This document shows, piece by piece, positions 25,701 to 34,379 of a stretch of DNA of 64,000 nt. The notes under the pieces were generated by a model, which had not been told where the DNA came from, searched no databases, and worked only from the letters and a program-made list of their open reading frames with translations. Each line of letters begins with the position of its first letter. The first letter of the stretch is position 1. The DNA lies in the NCBI GenBank assembly GCA_040771825.1, contig JAXGZG010000005.1:62001-126000 (forward strand), written 5' to 3'. Made by a program: the position numbers and the translations under genes. Source of the DNA: JAXGZG01 sp040771825. GTDB lineage: Bacteria; Bacillota; Sulfobacillia; Fermentithermobacillales; Fermentithermobacillaceae.

Positions 25701-28504
25701 TTTACATCAACTGGCAGGCTCCGTCTGATCCTCAAGTCGCCTACTATCGCGTTTACCGAAGCGAAGTGCCATCTTTTGAGAAGCCTATAGACGAATCGAA
25801 GCTGGAATGGACTCTTCTTGGCGATCACATCACGGCCCCCACGTACACCGAGCGGGTTGATCAGAGTTTCGCGCATTATTACTACTACAAAGTCACATCA
25901 GTATCTCCATGGGGCGTTGAATCCAAGGTCGGCGCAATCCATAAATTCCGAGTCCCGTCTACCAAGCCGCCACAGACGCCTAATTTGCTCCTGCCACTTT
26001 CACGCAAGGACGGCGTGCAAGTGAACTTCTCGGCGGTGAGCCATTGCGACCGGTACGAGATCTACCGGACCCAGATTCCCGTAATTGACGAAACCCAGCT
26101 GAACAATCTCCTGAAGGAGCTTCCGGACCTGTTCGTAGCCTTATTCGACTCACCGTCCAAAAAAGATTTCTTCATCTCGGGTATGCTGAGACAATCGCTA
26201 AAGCCGCACTCGTCGGCCCTCAACCCTCTTCCGAAGTTCAAGACCCTTTCCCAGGCGAAAGCCGGTAACATAACGACGAACCTTGTGTCGCTTTCCGACA
26301 AGGGCAAAATGACAGCGTATCAAAGGGTCCTCGACAAGTTCGGGCCCCTCGCTCTTGCCGATTACATAGACTTGAGCGAGGAGATGCTCAGAAGAATACT
26401 GTGGGTCAAAGTTGGAGAACTTCCCGCCGATTTCGACACGGCAGAAGCGGTGGACCCTGCCACCGGGCTTCTGAAGCCACTTTCGTTCATGGATGCAACG
26501 GCAGAGTACGGCGTCATGTACCTCTACACAGTTCAGGCCTGGAACGACGACAACCTTGGCTCGTCACGGCCTGAGCCGGTACAGGCCACCCCAAGGAGGA
26601 ATAGGCCCTTCGAGCCCATTGGCGGACTGCACGGGGAGTTCAAGGATGGCAAACCTTACCTCACGTGGAACGCTCCTACCATGCAGAACCTTACCTTGGA
26701 GCAGTGTCGCCGAGACACTGTAGGTTACATAGTCTATCGCTCCGACAAGGAGGACGGAACCTACTGCCAGGCGAGCCCTATGCTCTTTGACACAGAGTGG
26801 AAAGACGAGGGCGCCGATCCCTCTGCGTTCAACTGGTACAGGGTAAAGGTGCTTGATACCGGCGGTTATCTATCTGAGTTTTCGGAGCCGGTTCTAATTC
26901 GTCGCAACTTCGTGTCCACTCTGACCACGATCATACCGAGGATTTCCGCAGATCCTTTGGTTCCTGGAGGTCAACCGGCCACTGTGGCTCCTAAGATCAC
27001 GGTTTCGAGCACGAGCTTTAGAGTCATAGAAGGGACGGCTTTCCGAACCTCGTACGCCCTGACGGGCACAGATCCCATTGGGGTTACGGTGGGAGCGAAA
27101 AACGCAGATGGCACCGCCATACCCGGTTTCTCGGCAGATACAGGATCTCGGACCATCAGCGCTCCTGGCAATCTCAGACCAGGTGTGTACAGTGTAGCGG
27201 TAAAGGCGAAAAATGCGGCCGGAGAGAGCTCGGCGGTCTTTTCCCTAGAGGTACAGGCAAAGACGGCTCCGGTAGTCCCGCCACAGATTGCTGTGGACGG
27301 CACGAAATTCACTGTTGACCAAGGCACAGTCTTCGAGACGGTGTACCAACTGACCGGCACCGAACCGATCACGGTTCTTGTGACGGCAACCGCACCAACC
27401 GGTGGACCGGTCACCGGTTTCTCGGTAGACACGGACGCCCATCTTATAAGAGGGCCAAAAGACCTTAGCCCGGGCCGATATGAGGTTGCGGTCACAGCCA
27501 AAAACACAGCGGGCGTCGGTTCGGTATCCTTTACGCTGGAGGTGCGCCCTGTGCGCACGCCTCCTAAGCTTTTAGATCGGAGAGACGGATACCGATTCTC
27601 CATGACCAGCGGCACCAACTTTTCTACACAACTCGAAGCTTCAGGAAGTACGCCGCTCACCTGGTCCGTCGAACCTATCAACGCGAGACTTCCCGTTCCG
27701 TCTGTGGTCGGTATAGGTGGCGATGGCCTGCTTACTGTGAACGGAGACATAGCCGCCGGCACCTACGGCTTTGTCATTCGGGTCCAAAACGATGTCGGCT
27801 CCGACACGAGAGAGGCCCAACTTGAGGTGGCGTCCGTACTGAAGCCACCAATTAGGCCGCCAATCAAACCGCCAATTAAGCCGCTGGTTCAGCCAAAGAA
27901 CATTAGTTGGGATGGCCGCGGCGCCGGTGTCACGCTGTTGGGCGCTCCGTCGACGATAACCCAAAGCGTCAGCGAAACCTACCTTAAAGACAAGATCATG
28001 TGCATGACTTTCACCCTGACAGATGTGCGTCTGTTCAGACCGATGGTTGCAGGCGCCGCCTATTCAGGTACCGCTATGCTGAATACTGGGTACGCAGAGT
28101 CCATCCCAGTGAAAATCCTCGGGGCAGACATCACGAACAAAGGCAGCCTTCCCGAAATGACAGCCGGAAGCGTCTATGTAGAGAAGCCCCATGAGCTTGC
28201 GGGCATCGGTGTGACGCTTGTAAGCCTAGAGATCTCGCCGACCAGCAAGAAGTCTGTAGTCAGCGGGTATGTGAATAGCACCTTGGCGGGGCAAAACCTG
28301 ATTGGCGACTTGGGCACGCTTGAGTTCACCAATGCCGAGCTTACCAATAGTCATATAATCTTGAGACGGGGGCTTCCCAACATCCGATATGAGCAGTTCA
28401 TCTTCCATGACGTCCGGGAGGTCTGGATCAGGCTGAATGGAAATCAGCCCGGGTTCAAAGATTTCATCTCGGTGGTAAGCGGCATAACCATGAAATCCAT
28501 CTAG
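22793..28504 (+). CDS. Giant surface protein with fibronectin type III and Ig-like repeats (N-terminal part)
   Basis: A 1903-residue protein with a signal or anchor segment (residues ~20-41) and AGGAGA before the ATG. Several fibronectin type III modules follow; clear ones begin near residue 465 (PLRWEEPEN), 865 (TARLKWPAYSGD), 965 (YVYINWQAPSDP) and 1285 (PYLTWNAP), with strands such as YYRVYRSE and YIVYRSD. Residues ~1390-1675 hold three Ig-like repeats marked by FRTSYALTGTDPI, FETVYQLTGTEPI and FSTQLEASGSTPL. A Pro/Lys linker (PPIRPPIKPPIKP) leads to the end. No sortase motif. It probably continues in the next frame; see the frameshift finding. Likely binds other surface or extracellular partners. 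Confidence 0.85.
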   Translation: MRLSMCPVRKAFAQLRAKKVPSLLVATAFLVTLVVTALWARGEFSVEKFTYVPDREYRLADVEKAEPATLEELLHSAAPNIDTVFRNPSIAAELSNAKTLTDVVDSRTALNNLRGLDRQMSEWLQELPRLSVEEPKEEAAVANLGPDSLRNVDWEMQTTSLGAAAHLREQAEVVRSLQTSTRRLLAVPSYSELITIPPSVNMKGVWQSPDEALIHMVPSGDWVPEQGYKLYRVVNGQKELLKEQLLSPSKIAENLTIENTDVIKDLLLCAELTPDKLASLEMTAEGFRNLAYSTDTRVARPRVSGKHDFLKMKETLITIPADIDQKMPETDRMLCLPICVLSRQGNDKLTLAASKTALWKSLSLIAVEPLRGVNSLKLAPGGASKLLLAQSVLEARQQLSTLSFVDDEFAEEAGFLFRDDISRLNLPNDTAISYVVETPDGSKSTLVVMRGTENRLSKPQGPMGYGIDGKVPLRWEEPENPNERGILSGYFIERRLDGEKEFTQINEKPIVVTYTLDETGVYFESPVFHEDTVENGRTAEYRIRSIDIFGRTSEYSDVSSFRVEKVTPPNAPSVERPVLSDDAQGASSAVLEAISLNGRKRGVVLPIYTDSPDTVRFTIYRAVAVGAEGFGKPESIADLIYKNPAAEATAGLDPELIGSPTISELKQAVPATVVKKRLNKALHVQLANLSSQHPDLIYFDSDIQEGHTYKYWVSARDSWNNESAWSPSVSAAVRTDREPGITDSLSISMCARELPDYSQEPPGITYDDVVSLKDLSATHSLPRRKLKADSVTDILLEAEAQRVSIGEFISGTSRLVSPGTSIMPSVIDRLFNNLPEERYVHMFVAVRGEDVLPDGTARLKWPAYSGDGLGGYAVYRPLFDTLPIEQMQRMSRDELVQMGRWYRTNDKTTTNNQYVVGGLSRIPGSVSLFLICLEPETSSTNGGAITPGHLGFLPTDFTSALQSLPEGGYVYINWQAPSDPQVAYYRVYRSEVPSFEKPIDESKLEWTLLGDHITAPTYTERVDQSFAHYYYYKVTSVSPWGVESKVGAIHKFRVPSTKPPQTPNLLLPLSRKDGVQVNFSAVSHCDRYEIYRTQIPVIDETQLNNLLKELPDLFVALFDSPSKKDFFISGMLRQSLKPHSSALNPLPKFKTLSQAKAGNITTNLVSLSDKGKMTAYQRVLDKFGPLALADYIDLSEEMLRRILWVKVGELPADFDTAEAVDPATGLLKPLSFMDATAEYGVMYLYTVQAWNDDNLGSSRPEPVQATPRRNRPFEPIGGLHGEFKDGKPYLTWNAPTMQNLTLEQCRRDTVGYIVYRSDKEDGTYCQASPMLFDTEWKDEGADPSAFNWYRVKVLDTGGYLSEFSEPVLIRRNFVSTLTTIIPRISADPLVPGGQPATVAPKITVSSTSFRVIEGTAFRTSYALTGTDPIGVTVGAKNADGTAIPGFSADTGSRTISAPGNLRPGVYSVAVKAKNAAGESSAVFSLEVQAKTAPVVPPQIAVDGTKFTVDQGTVFETVYQLTGTEPITVLVTATAPTGGPVTGFSVDTDAHLIRGPKDLSPGRYEVAVTAKNTAGVGSVSFTLEVRPVRTPPKLLDRRDGYRFSMTSGTNFSTQLEASGSTPLTWSVEPINARLPVPSVVGIGGDGLLTVNGDIAAGTYGFVIRVQNDVGSDTREAQLEVASVLKPPIRPPIKPPIKPLVQPKNISWDGRGAGVTLLGAPSTITQSVSETYLKDKIMCMTFTLTDVRLFRPMVAGAAYSGTAMLNTGYAESIPVKILGADITNKGSLPEMTAGSVYVEKPHELAGIGVTLVSLEISPTSKKSVVSGYVNSTLAGQNLIGDLGTLEFTNAELTNSHIILRRGLPNIRYEQFIFHDVREVWIRLNGNQPGFKDFISVVSGITMKSI

Positions 28505-28572
28505 AAACGCTTAACAACGAGGGCCTAGAGTTTGACCTGGGCCCGCCCCCCAGATTCGACCTGCAAGGCAGG

Positions 28573-31155
28573 ATGAATGGTCAACTGCTTACCGCCACGG
28601 ATCAGTTTCTCCAGTTCCTTGTGCCCGGTGGTTCCGGACTCAGGGTTGAGTCTGCGGGGCTGACCTATGTGGATGGGCAGGTCCAACCTGGTGGACGGCT
28701 GGTGGGAAGGCTCATGGTGCCCTTCGAGAGACACGACGTCTACGGCCCCGCCGTCCCGGCAGTCTACGCAGGAAACCATCCGACAACCAATGAGATGGAC
28801 TCTCTGGCATCTGGCAGCACGATCTCGGCTGCGCTTAGAAATGTGATGCATGCAGGGCTTCTGAAGTTTGGGGAGACGGTACAGCAGAACGGCCTACTTA
28901 TCCTGCCAGACGACTTCGACCTTCAGGACAGATGCTCATATGTCCTGCTAGATATCAACGACTGGACGGGCAAGGGATTCCTCATGGAGTCATCGACTAT
29001 GGTCCCCGTACGAGTCACCGAACGTAGCCTTGATACAAACAAGCAGCGCGCCCAGGCCATTGTCGTGTCGCCTTCGGCGGTTACCGTGGACCTTGACCGG
29101 GAGAACTACTGGCCGAGACAGGCAGGACTGCAGACCCCCAACGAGACCGAAGAACCCTTCTGGGTGGGCCTCGTGATGAAGGGCGGGGATCTCATGCTGC
29201 CCCCGTCGTTCATCCAGACAAAGGACGCGAAACCTATCATCTTCCAGCTGGCAGAAGGCGAGATGATCTACGACCTAAACGGCTTCAACTACCAGACGTA
29301 TCTGTATAACAATCAAGGCGTGCCGGCCGTTTTTGGGAAATCGCTGGGCAGCTTCGACGATGTGCTGGTCTATGATTGCTTGCTGGATCTCTATGCAAAC
29401 AGGGTGAACCTCGAGATTAACGCTAAGGTTGCCGTCGATCTGTTCCAGAAGAACCGCGTCGACGTCAAACTATACACCAACAAAGAGGACAACGCCGACG
29501 GCAAGGCTGGGGAATTCCTGTGCTCGGTGGCTCCGACTAGGATCCATGACGCTCTGGCCAGAGGCATCGGCGCCAAGATCGACGGGGGCTGGCTAAAGCC
29601 CGACGGCATGCACCTTGTCGGCGCATTGGAATTGCCTGCTTTGGGTAGCGACGGCTTCGAGGTTAGGTCCGACGAGGGACTCGGTTTCACCAACATGATC
29701 GTCCCGGCGGAGTTGGACCAGATCATTGGGGACAACAACCCAGTGCTGAAATACGCTGCGTTTGAGCTCGACAAACCGGTTAACATCAGTTTCCATGGGT
29801 TCACCATGGAAGCACGGGCCCTTGACATGGAGTATAAGCCGCAAGCATCGGGTAGGCCAGTCCGGTTTACGCTCCGCGGGGCAATTCTGCTTGCCGAGAA
29901 CATACCGCTTTCCACCAACACCCGCGACAAGGTGATCGTCGACTGTGTCAGAAGCAGCCTTGGCCCCATCGATTTGGGGCGTGTCCCAAGAGTAGCGTAC
30001 GACGAATCACGCTCTGTGCTTGAAGCCAGCTTTGACGACTGTATTGACGTATCCGGCGTATTGGTCCCAAAGGTCACTCAAAGCGGCGGCAGTGACACCA
30101 TCGAGTTCGACACTAGTCAGCTTAATCTCACGTACCTCAAACAACTAGAAGCATTGCCGGTCAAGACGGTAACGCGGTTTGGGTACGACAAAGATATGGG
30201 GCGCTGCTATTTTGTTGCCGGCCTTGTGCCTGAGGGGGCAGGCTCAGCAATAAGCTTCGGTGCCGGCGATATCAAAAACTTCACCGGAATGGTCACCTAT
30301 AACATGGTTGTCGCTCGGGATGACCAAAGAAGGTTCCAGTTCCCAGCCAACGCAAATCAGATGGCCAGCTTCGTACAGGGCCTGCAGATCCACAAAGGCT
30401 CGAAACCTGCATTCTCGGCCGGGATTAAGGGCACGCTCGTCATCCCCCGGCTGTGCGAGATCCGAGACTTGTACTTCGGTTTCGAAACCGGTCCAGTTGT
30501 GAACGCCGGCGGCAACTTGTACCTTCCTTTGGACGTGGGCGCCATACTCGACAGCGGAGACAGCTACACCAAGATCGGCTCAGCCGATATCACTTACAGC
30601 CACCCTGATAGGTATTTCTCCTTCGGCATGACTTTGGATGGCATCGATGTCATGGTAGCCAAGGTCGGCGGGAGCCTCGGCTTCGAGTACAGCCCCCGGC
30701 TTTTTGGGGTGTATCTCGGGTACCCAGAGACGTTGGCCGGCAACATCGCGATTTTCCGCGTAGGCGTGGGCCTCGGGTTCCGAATTGACCAAGACGGGGC
30801 CTCGCTTGTACGCGCCAAGTTGGAACTGGGCCTGGAGAAGGAAGTCAATGTTGCCATAGTCTACCTTAGGGGCTATCTATACGCTGGCGCCGACGGAGGC
30901 TACTACTTTGAAGGCGCCGACAGGCTCACGCTTGAGCTCTACCTCAAGGGCGGCGTCCAAGGCGGTATCAAGGTCAAAGGAAAGAGGTTCAACATTATCG
31001 GCTTTTACCTCGATGCCAGAGGTAACCTGGAATCCACATCCCCGTTTGATTCCTGGATGCTTGGGGCTTCCTGCAAAGTCTCTTACAGCCTTGACTTGTG
31101 GTTATTCGAGGTTGAGGGGTCGGTGAACGCCAAGTTCGACACGAAGATAGGGTGA
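28573..31155 (+). CDS. Surface protein, probable C-terminal continuation of the giant protein
   Basis: An 860-residue frame with an ATG but no ribosome site. The same frame is open and protein-like for at least 24 codons before that ATG (to about 28501), where the upstream protein stops, so the two are probably one ~2,780-residue protein split by a single-base change. The C-terminal ~250 residues alternate polar and hydrophobic residues in short Gly-bounded strands (VGVGLGFRI, LELGLEKEVNVAIVYLRGYLYAGA, LTLELYLKGGVQGGIKV), as in beta-solenoids or barrels. I recognise no named domain. A separate gene with an unusual start remains possible. Confidence 0.7.
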   Translation: MNGQLLTATDQFLQFLVPGGSGLRVESAGLTYVDGQVQPGGRLVGRLMVPFERHDVYGPAVPAVYAGNHPTTNEMDSLASGSTISAALRNVMHAGLLKFGETVQQNGLLILPDDFDLQDRCSYVLLDINDWTGKGFLMESSTMVPVRVTERSLDTNKQRAQAIVVSPSAVTVDLDRENYWPRQAGLQTPNETEEPFWVGLVMKGGDLMLPPSFIQTKDAKPIIFQLAEGEMIYDLNGFNYQTYLYNNQGVPAVFGKSLGSFDDVLVYDCLLDLYANRVNLEINAKVAVDLFQKNRVDVKLYTNKEDNADGKAGEFLCSVAPTRIHDALARGIGAKIDGGWLKPDGMHLVGALELPALGSDGFEVRSDEGLGFTNMIVPAELDQIIGDNNPVLKYAAFELDKPVNISFHGFTMEARALDMEYKPQASGRPVRFTLRGAILLAENIPLSTNTRDKVIVDCVRSSLGPIDLGRVPRVAYDESRSVLEASFDDCIDVSGVLVPKVTQSGGSDTIEFDTSQLNLTYLKQLEALPVKTVTRFGYDKDMGRCYFVAGLVPEGAGSAISFGAGDIKNFTGMVTYNMVVARDDQRRFQFPANANQMASFVQGLQIHKGSKPAFSAGIKGTLVIPRLCEIRDLYFGFETGPVVNAGGNLYLPLDVGAILDSGDSYTKIGSADITYSHPDRYFSFGMTLDGIDVMVAKVGGSLGFEYSPRLFGVYLGYPETLAGNIAIFRVGVGLGFRIDQDGASLVRAKLELGLEKEVNVAIVYLRGYLYAGADGGYYFEGADRLTLELYLKGGVQGGIKVKGKRFNIIGFYLDARGNLESTSPFDSWMLGASCKVSYSLDLWLFEVEGSVNAKFDTKIG

Positions 31156-31164
31156 GAGTGGGAG

Positions 31165-31485
31165 TCAGAGCCCTAGAAAAGGAGGTGACACTGCCATGAC
31201 TATGCGTGCAATGGAATCGCCCACATTCTCCAGATTATGAGGAATCTGAGCCTCATACTGAGCCGAATCTTCTGCCTCTAGCAGACACGTCTTGCAGCCG
31301 AGGGTCAGCTGTAGTTTCCCCTCAAGCACGAAAATTGCATCTTCCCCTAGATGGGATATGGGTTCATCTGTAAGAGTCCCGTTAGGCGGTATCGTGAGCA
31401 GGGTCATTTCGCTGAAAGCCAAGTTCCGGTCTGCCACCAAGTCAGTACTGTCACCTAACTGTGAAGCGCCATGCCCGGCGCACAT
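31165..31485 (-). CDS. Cupin domain protein, possibly N-terminally truncated
   Basis: A 106-residue single cupin: HLGEDAIFVLEGKLQLTLG forms cupin motif 1 (atypical, with one His) and YEAQIPHNLENVGD motif 2. Homologous domains usually form the C-terminus of XRE-cupin regulators of ~180 residues; here the HTH is missing and the ATG lacks a ribosome site, so this may be a remnant. A terminator-like hairpin sits immediately upstream. It ends 9 bp from the surface protein gene, converging on it. Confidence 0.6.
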   Translation of the reverse strand: MCAGHGASQLGDSTDLVADRNLAFSEMTLLTIPPNGTLTDEPISHLGEDAIFVLEGKLQLTLGCKTCLLEAEDSAQYEAQIPHNLENVGDSIARIVMAVSPPFLGL

Positions 31486-31490
31486 CGATG

Positions 31491-31517
31491 GGGGTAGCCT
31501 TGAAGGCTATCCCTTTT
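31491..31517 (+). terminator. Terminator-like hairpin with T4 tail
   Basis: A 9-bp stem with one G-T pair (31491-31499 with 31505-31513), TTGAA loop and TTTT directly after on the plus strand. It is 336 bp after the last plus-strand gene and just before the cupin ATG on the other strand, so what it terminates is unclear. Confidence 0.5.
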
Positions 31518-31796
31518 CTGCGGATCTGTACCTTAGCGCGCCCCGCTTCGGCTCGAGTCAACTACGGTAATTCCTTCTTTACGAAACAACTTGATTGGCT
31601 CCGTGAACTGGATAATGAAGTGGTTCCAGCGGCTAACGTAGTAGAAAGAGCGTATGTAGGGCGGCGATGACTCCAGCAGTACGCTCCGGAAGTTGGGCAC
31701 GAGTCTCTATGAGGTGGCCGTTGTCGCACAGTCACTCGTTTTGGGACGGTCACTGTTTTCGGACAGTCAACTGATCTGCGATCGGTAGATATTGTA
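31518..31796. other. Non-coding stretch between cupin and membrane-protein genes
   Basis: No convincing frame or homology. Near 31735-31770 the plus strand has a cluster of related CAGTCA / GGACGGTCA / GGACAGTCA steps, possibly a degenerate short repeat. Nothing else supportable. Confidence 0.3.
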
Positions 31797-32222
31797 CTAC
31801 GCGGTGCGCTTTGCGGAGATCCGGCGGCCTATCGCTCCCCCAGAGAGTCCCAACAGAAAGCCGGGGACTCCCATCAGGATCACGAATTCTAGTACCTCAA
31901 ATACCATCGCCCACCCCGTGAACAGCGGTTCGTCAGGCATGGGTGGAGTCGGCATGAGACTGAACACTTGAAAGGGCACAACGCTGACTATGAGCAGGTC
32001 AAGTAGGCTAACGAATACCCCGACTATGCCCCTGTTCAGGCGGAACCCGCTCGTGGCCATTCCGGCGAAAAACGGGAGCGCAAGCAGGTGAAAAAAGAAG
32101 ACCTGACCAGGCATCCCGCGGTCCCAAGTCAGCGCTGTGACAACTAGGAGCACAAGCCAAAACGCCGCAAACGCCAATAACGCACGCCTGTGAGCAGCGA
32201 TATCAAGCCTCAACTGTTTCAA
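31797..32222 (-). CDS. Four-helix integral membrane protein
   Basis: A 141-residue protein from a TTG at 32222 with CGGAGG eight bases upstream; the ATG nine codons earlier lacks one. Hydrophobic segments lie at about residues 14-32, 41-60, 68-89 and 103-127. It ends in basic residues (RRISAKR). No family motif recognised. Confidence 0.65.
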   Translation of the reverse strand: MKQLRLDIAAHRRALLAFAAFWLVLLVVTALTWDRGMPGQVFFFHLLALPFFAGMATSGFRLNRGIVGVFVSLLDLLIVSVVPFQVFSLMPTPPMPDEPLFTGWAMVFEVLEFVILMGVPGFLLGLSGGAIGRRISAKRTA

Positions 32223-32445
32223 TGCTGGCACCTCCGTTACGTCTCCCATATGCTGGTGGAACCCAGACGATGAGTCACCGCGTACACTTCAACATACAAC
32301 GCTGCCTATCCCGGCTGCAACTCTACGACCACACGATCGCTGCATGCCACCGGCAGGATTCTTCAGATGCTAGTGGAAATGAACACCTGAGTCCGGGAAT
32401 ATAAATCGTAGGACGATATCTCGAAAATCACGAAGGTGGTCGGCT

Positions 32446-32657
32446 GTGGACAGTAAATGGAGAAAATTGTTCGGCCCTGTCATGACCACGGGATTGCTCT
32501 TGGTTTACCTCACCCTGTCTGCTGTCCGGTGGGCTTCCATCCCGTTTCAGGGCTTCGAAAAGTTCCTAGGCATCGCAATTCCTTTGGGGCTTAGGGTGTC
32601 AGCGTGTACGTCTTGGTGGAGCGAATTCAGGAGAACCGTGAACCTGCGGGCGGCTAG
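32446..32657 (+). pseudogene. Small membrane protein gene, frameshifted
   Basis: GTG start with an AAGGTGG ribosome site. The first 49 codons give a soluble start, a transmembrane helix (about residues 11-28) and GIAIPLGL. At about 32592-32595 the frame changes: the original frame runs into Arg-rich nonsense, whereas the shifted frame reads GVSVYVLVERIQENREPAGG and stops at 32657. Joined, it is a ~68-residue two-helix protein with a charged tail. The 3' end faces the decayed end of the methyltransferase gene on the other strand. Confidence 0.6.
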
Positions 32658-33442
32658 AGCCCCTCGGATGCTTTCGGGTGTGAAAACACGATCCCAGTTT
32701 CGATAAACCTTCGTAGACTGGTCCTGACCTAGGATCAGGTACTGATCCAGAAACACGTCGGCCTCAGGATAGTGGAATTTCCTGTAGAGCAAGAGGTACG
32801 GTTCCGGACTCCAACCCCCCCTTGCGAGAAAGACCACGAAGTAGTCTCCTTGACAGGGTGCTGCTCTGGGGTAAAAACGTCGAAGACAAATCTGCCGCCC
32901 GGCTTCAGGGCCCATGCCACCCTTCCCAAAAGAATCCCCTGCTTCTCATCGGATAGGACGGCGAAATCACAATAGATCATAATTGCCAGGTCGAAGCGCT
33001 CTGAAGTACCGCTTGGAAGGTACTCCTGAGCAAGGTAGTCCTGGTAAAGGTACTGAATATCTAAGCCCTGTTCGTCAGCGGCCCGGCGCGCGTACTCGAC
33101 TGACCGCCGAGAATAGTCGATCCCAGTAACCTTGAGACCCCTCTTGGCCAGCCTGCTCGCGTAAAGGCCGGGCCCGCATCCCAGATCCAGGACACGATTA
33201 CCGGGCTTAAGCCCGAAGTGCTCAATGAGCCAATGGCACGTCCGGTCTATCGTCTCGGGTCTTCTGCTGGCCGCATCGATCTCAGGGTCGAGGTGCGCTT
33301 TCAGCATCTCGGCGGAGATATGCGGATCGTCCCAGAATAGGGGCTCGCCAGGCTCGAACAAGGCGGCTTGTCTGGCCAAGTCGTTTAGGAGATCTAGCAA
33401 AGGTGTTGCACTGTGACTCGCAGTCTTTGGGTCTCGGTCCAT
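32547..33442 (-). pseudogene. Class I SAM-dependent methyltransferase, frameshifted at a G7 tract
   Basis: The N-terminal ~200 residues are an intact Rossmann methyltransferase: DLGCGPGLYASRLA (motif I), GIDYSRRSVEYAR (motif II) and LKPGGRFVFDVF. At a run of seven G on the minus strand (32815-32821) the frame fails; one more G would continue GGGWSPEPYLLLY, then YPEADVFLDQY and NWDRVFTPESIR to near 32650. After that the sequence is less family-like. The ATG at 33442 has GAGGAGG nine bases upstream. The uninterrupted frame alone is 32735-33442. Substrate unknown. The break may be phase variation, decay or a homopolymer error. Confidence 0.75.
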
Positions 33443-33514
33443 GGGCGGATACCTCCTCAACTATCGCTTCGTGAAGACGGTCTCCCAAGTCGTTTACGCT
33501 CACAGATATTGTCA

Positions 33515-33976
33515 CTAAAGACTAGGGTGGTTATCCACTTCAATCGTGTCGCCGACCCTGACCGTCCCACCGCATACGACTCGAGCAAAGACGCCTTCTT
33601 GGGGCAGGATGTAGTTCTTTACTTCCTGGAAAATGGGACTGTCGTGAGGGGCTTTCCCTATCTGAGTAATCTCGAGAACCGCTTGATCGCCGATGACAAG
33701 CCTTGTTCTAACGGGCAGGTGATGAAGGTCTATCCCGTTGGTAGTGAGGTTTTCGCCATGATTGTCTGACACGACTCCCACGCCGTTGGCCTTGGCGTTT
33801 GCCACACTTTCCTCGGCCAAGAGGCTGACCTGCCTGTGCCAGTCGCCTGCATGGGCGTCACCAACTATCCCGTGATCTGGCCTAAGAACCGCTTCACCGC
33901 AGTTGAATTTCTTTGTTCCTCTTTGTTGGCTGAGACAAACAGCAGTCACCCTACCCAATAGTCTCACCTTCCGCAC
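33515..33976 (-). CDS. MOSC domain protein
   Basis: A ~150-residue stand-alone MOSC domain: GEAVLRPDHGIVGDAHAG, RQVSLLAEES and GENLTTNGIDL, and a C-terminal beta-strand region (GVFARVVCGGTVRVGD) with the conserved Cys of this family. MOSC domains act on molybdenum cofactor sulfuration or related Mo-cofactor chemistry; short forms are often fused or linked to MoaB/MogA, but none is adjacent here. Several GTG starts lie close together (33976, 33967, 33949) and I cannot choose firmly. Confidence 0.85.
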   Translation of the reverse strand: MRKVRLLGRVTAVCLSQQRGTKKFNCGEAVLRPDHGIVGDAHAGDWHRQVSLLAEESVANAKANGVGVVSDNHGENLTTNGIDLHHLPVRTRLVIGDQAVLEITQIGKAPHDSPIFQEVKNYILPQEGVFARVVCGGTVRVGDTIEVDNHPSL

Positions 33977-34147
33977 AGTAGTTCCCGTTCGTCTTCCGAT
34001 TCTTCAGGAACAAGCCTTACGAGATCGTCGGGACTACCTTGATCTTAGTCAGATACAACCTAGAGTCAACGCTAGGCCACATCCTTTCGGAATTCTAGAC
34101 GCCATCTTGATGGGGCCTAAAGGTCGATAGCCAAGACAAGATGCGAC

Positions 34148-34327
34148 ACCTCTGCCCTATTGTGGCACGCCCTCAAGGACACCAACTCCAACTGGGTCGG
34201 CTTCTACCTCATGGATGACGGTCAGCTGCTCCTCGGTCCCTTCCAAGGCAAACCCGCCTGCATATACATTCCACTCGGTAAAGGCGTGTGCGGGACGGCT
34301 GTAGCAAAGGGGCGGACCCGGGGCTAG
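34148..34327 (+). pseudogene. Free methionine-(R)-sulfoxide reductase (GAF) remnant
   Basis: A short open frame without a start encodes SALLWHAL, NWVGFYLMDDGQLLLGPFQG, KPACIYIPLGKGVCGTA and then fails. These are consecutive conserved blocks of the ~155-residue fRMsr/YebR GAF-domain enzymes, including two of their cysteines (in KPAC and GVCG). The N-terminal ~35 residues and the C-terminal half with the catalytic HIACD region are missing, so the gene is broken at both ends. Confidence 0.75.
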
Positions 34328-34379
34328 AAAGGCTTGTTCGAGTCCTTGAGCAGGCCTGCGTTTGGCAGTAGGTGTAGGT

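Noticed and set aside
26971..27762. 263-codon minus-strand frame inside the giant surface protein
   Set aside because: It is the shadow of the Ig-repeat coding region, Pro/Ser/Val-rich, with no ribosome site or family.
29391..30077. 228-codon minus-strand frame
   Set aside because: Shadow of the surface-protein C-terminal half; low-complexity Ser/Leu/Thr peptide.
31180..31240. Perfect AAAAGGAGGTGA ribosome site followed by ATG on the plus strand after the surface protein
   Set aside because: The bases are the reverse complement of the cupin codons for VSPPF, and the frame stops after 14 codons; a coincidence of the opposite strand.
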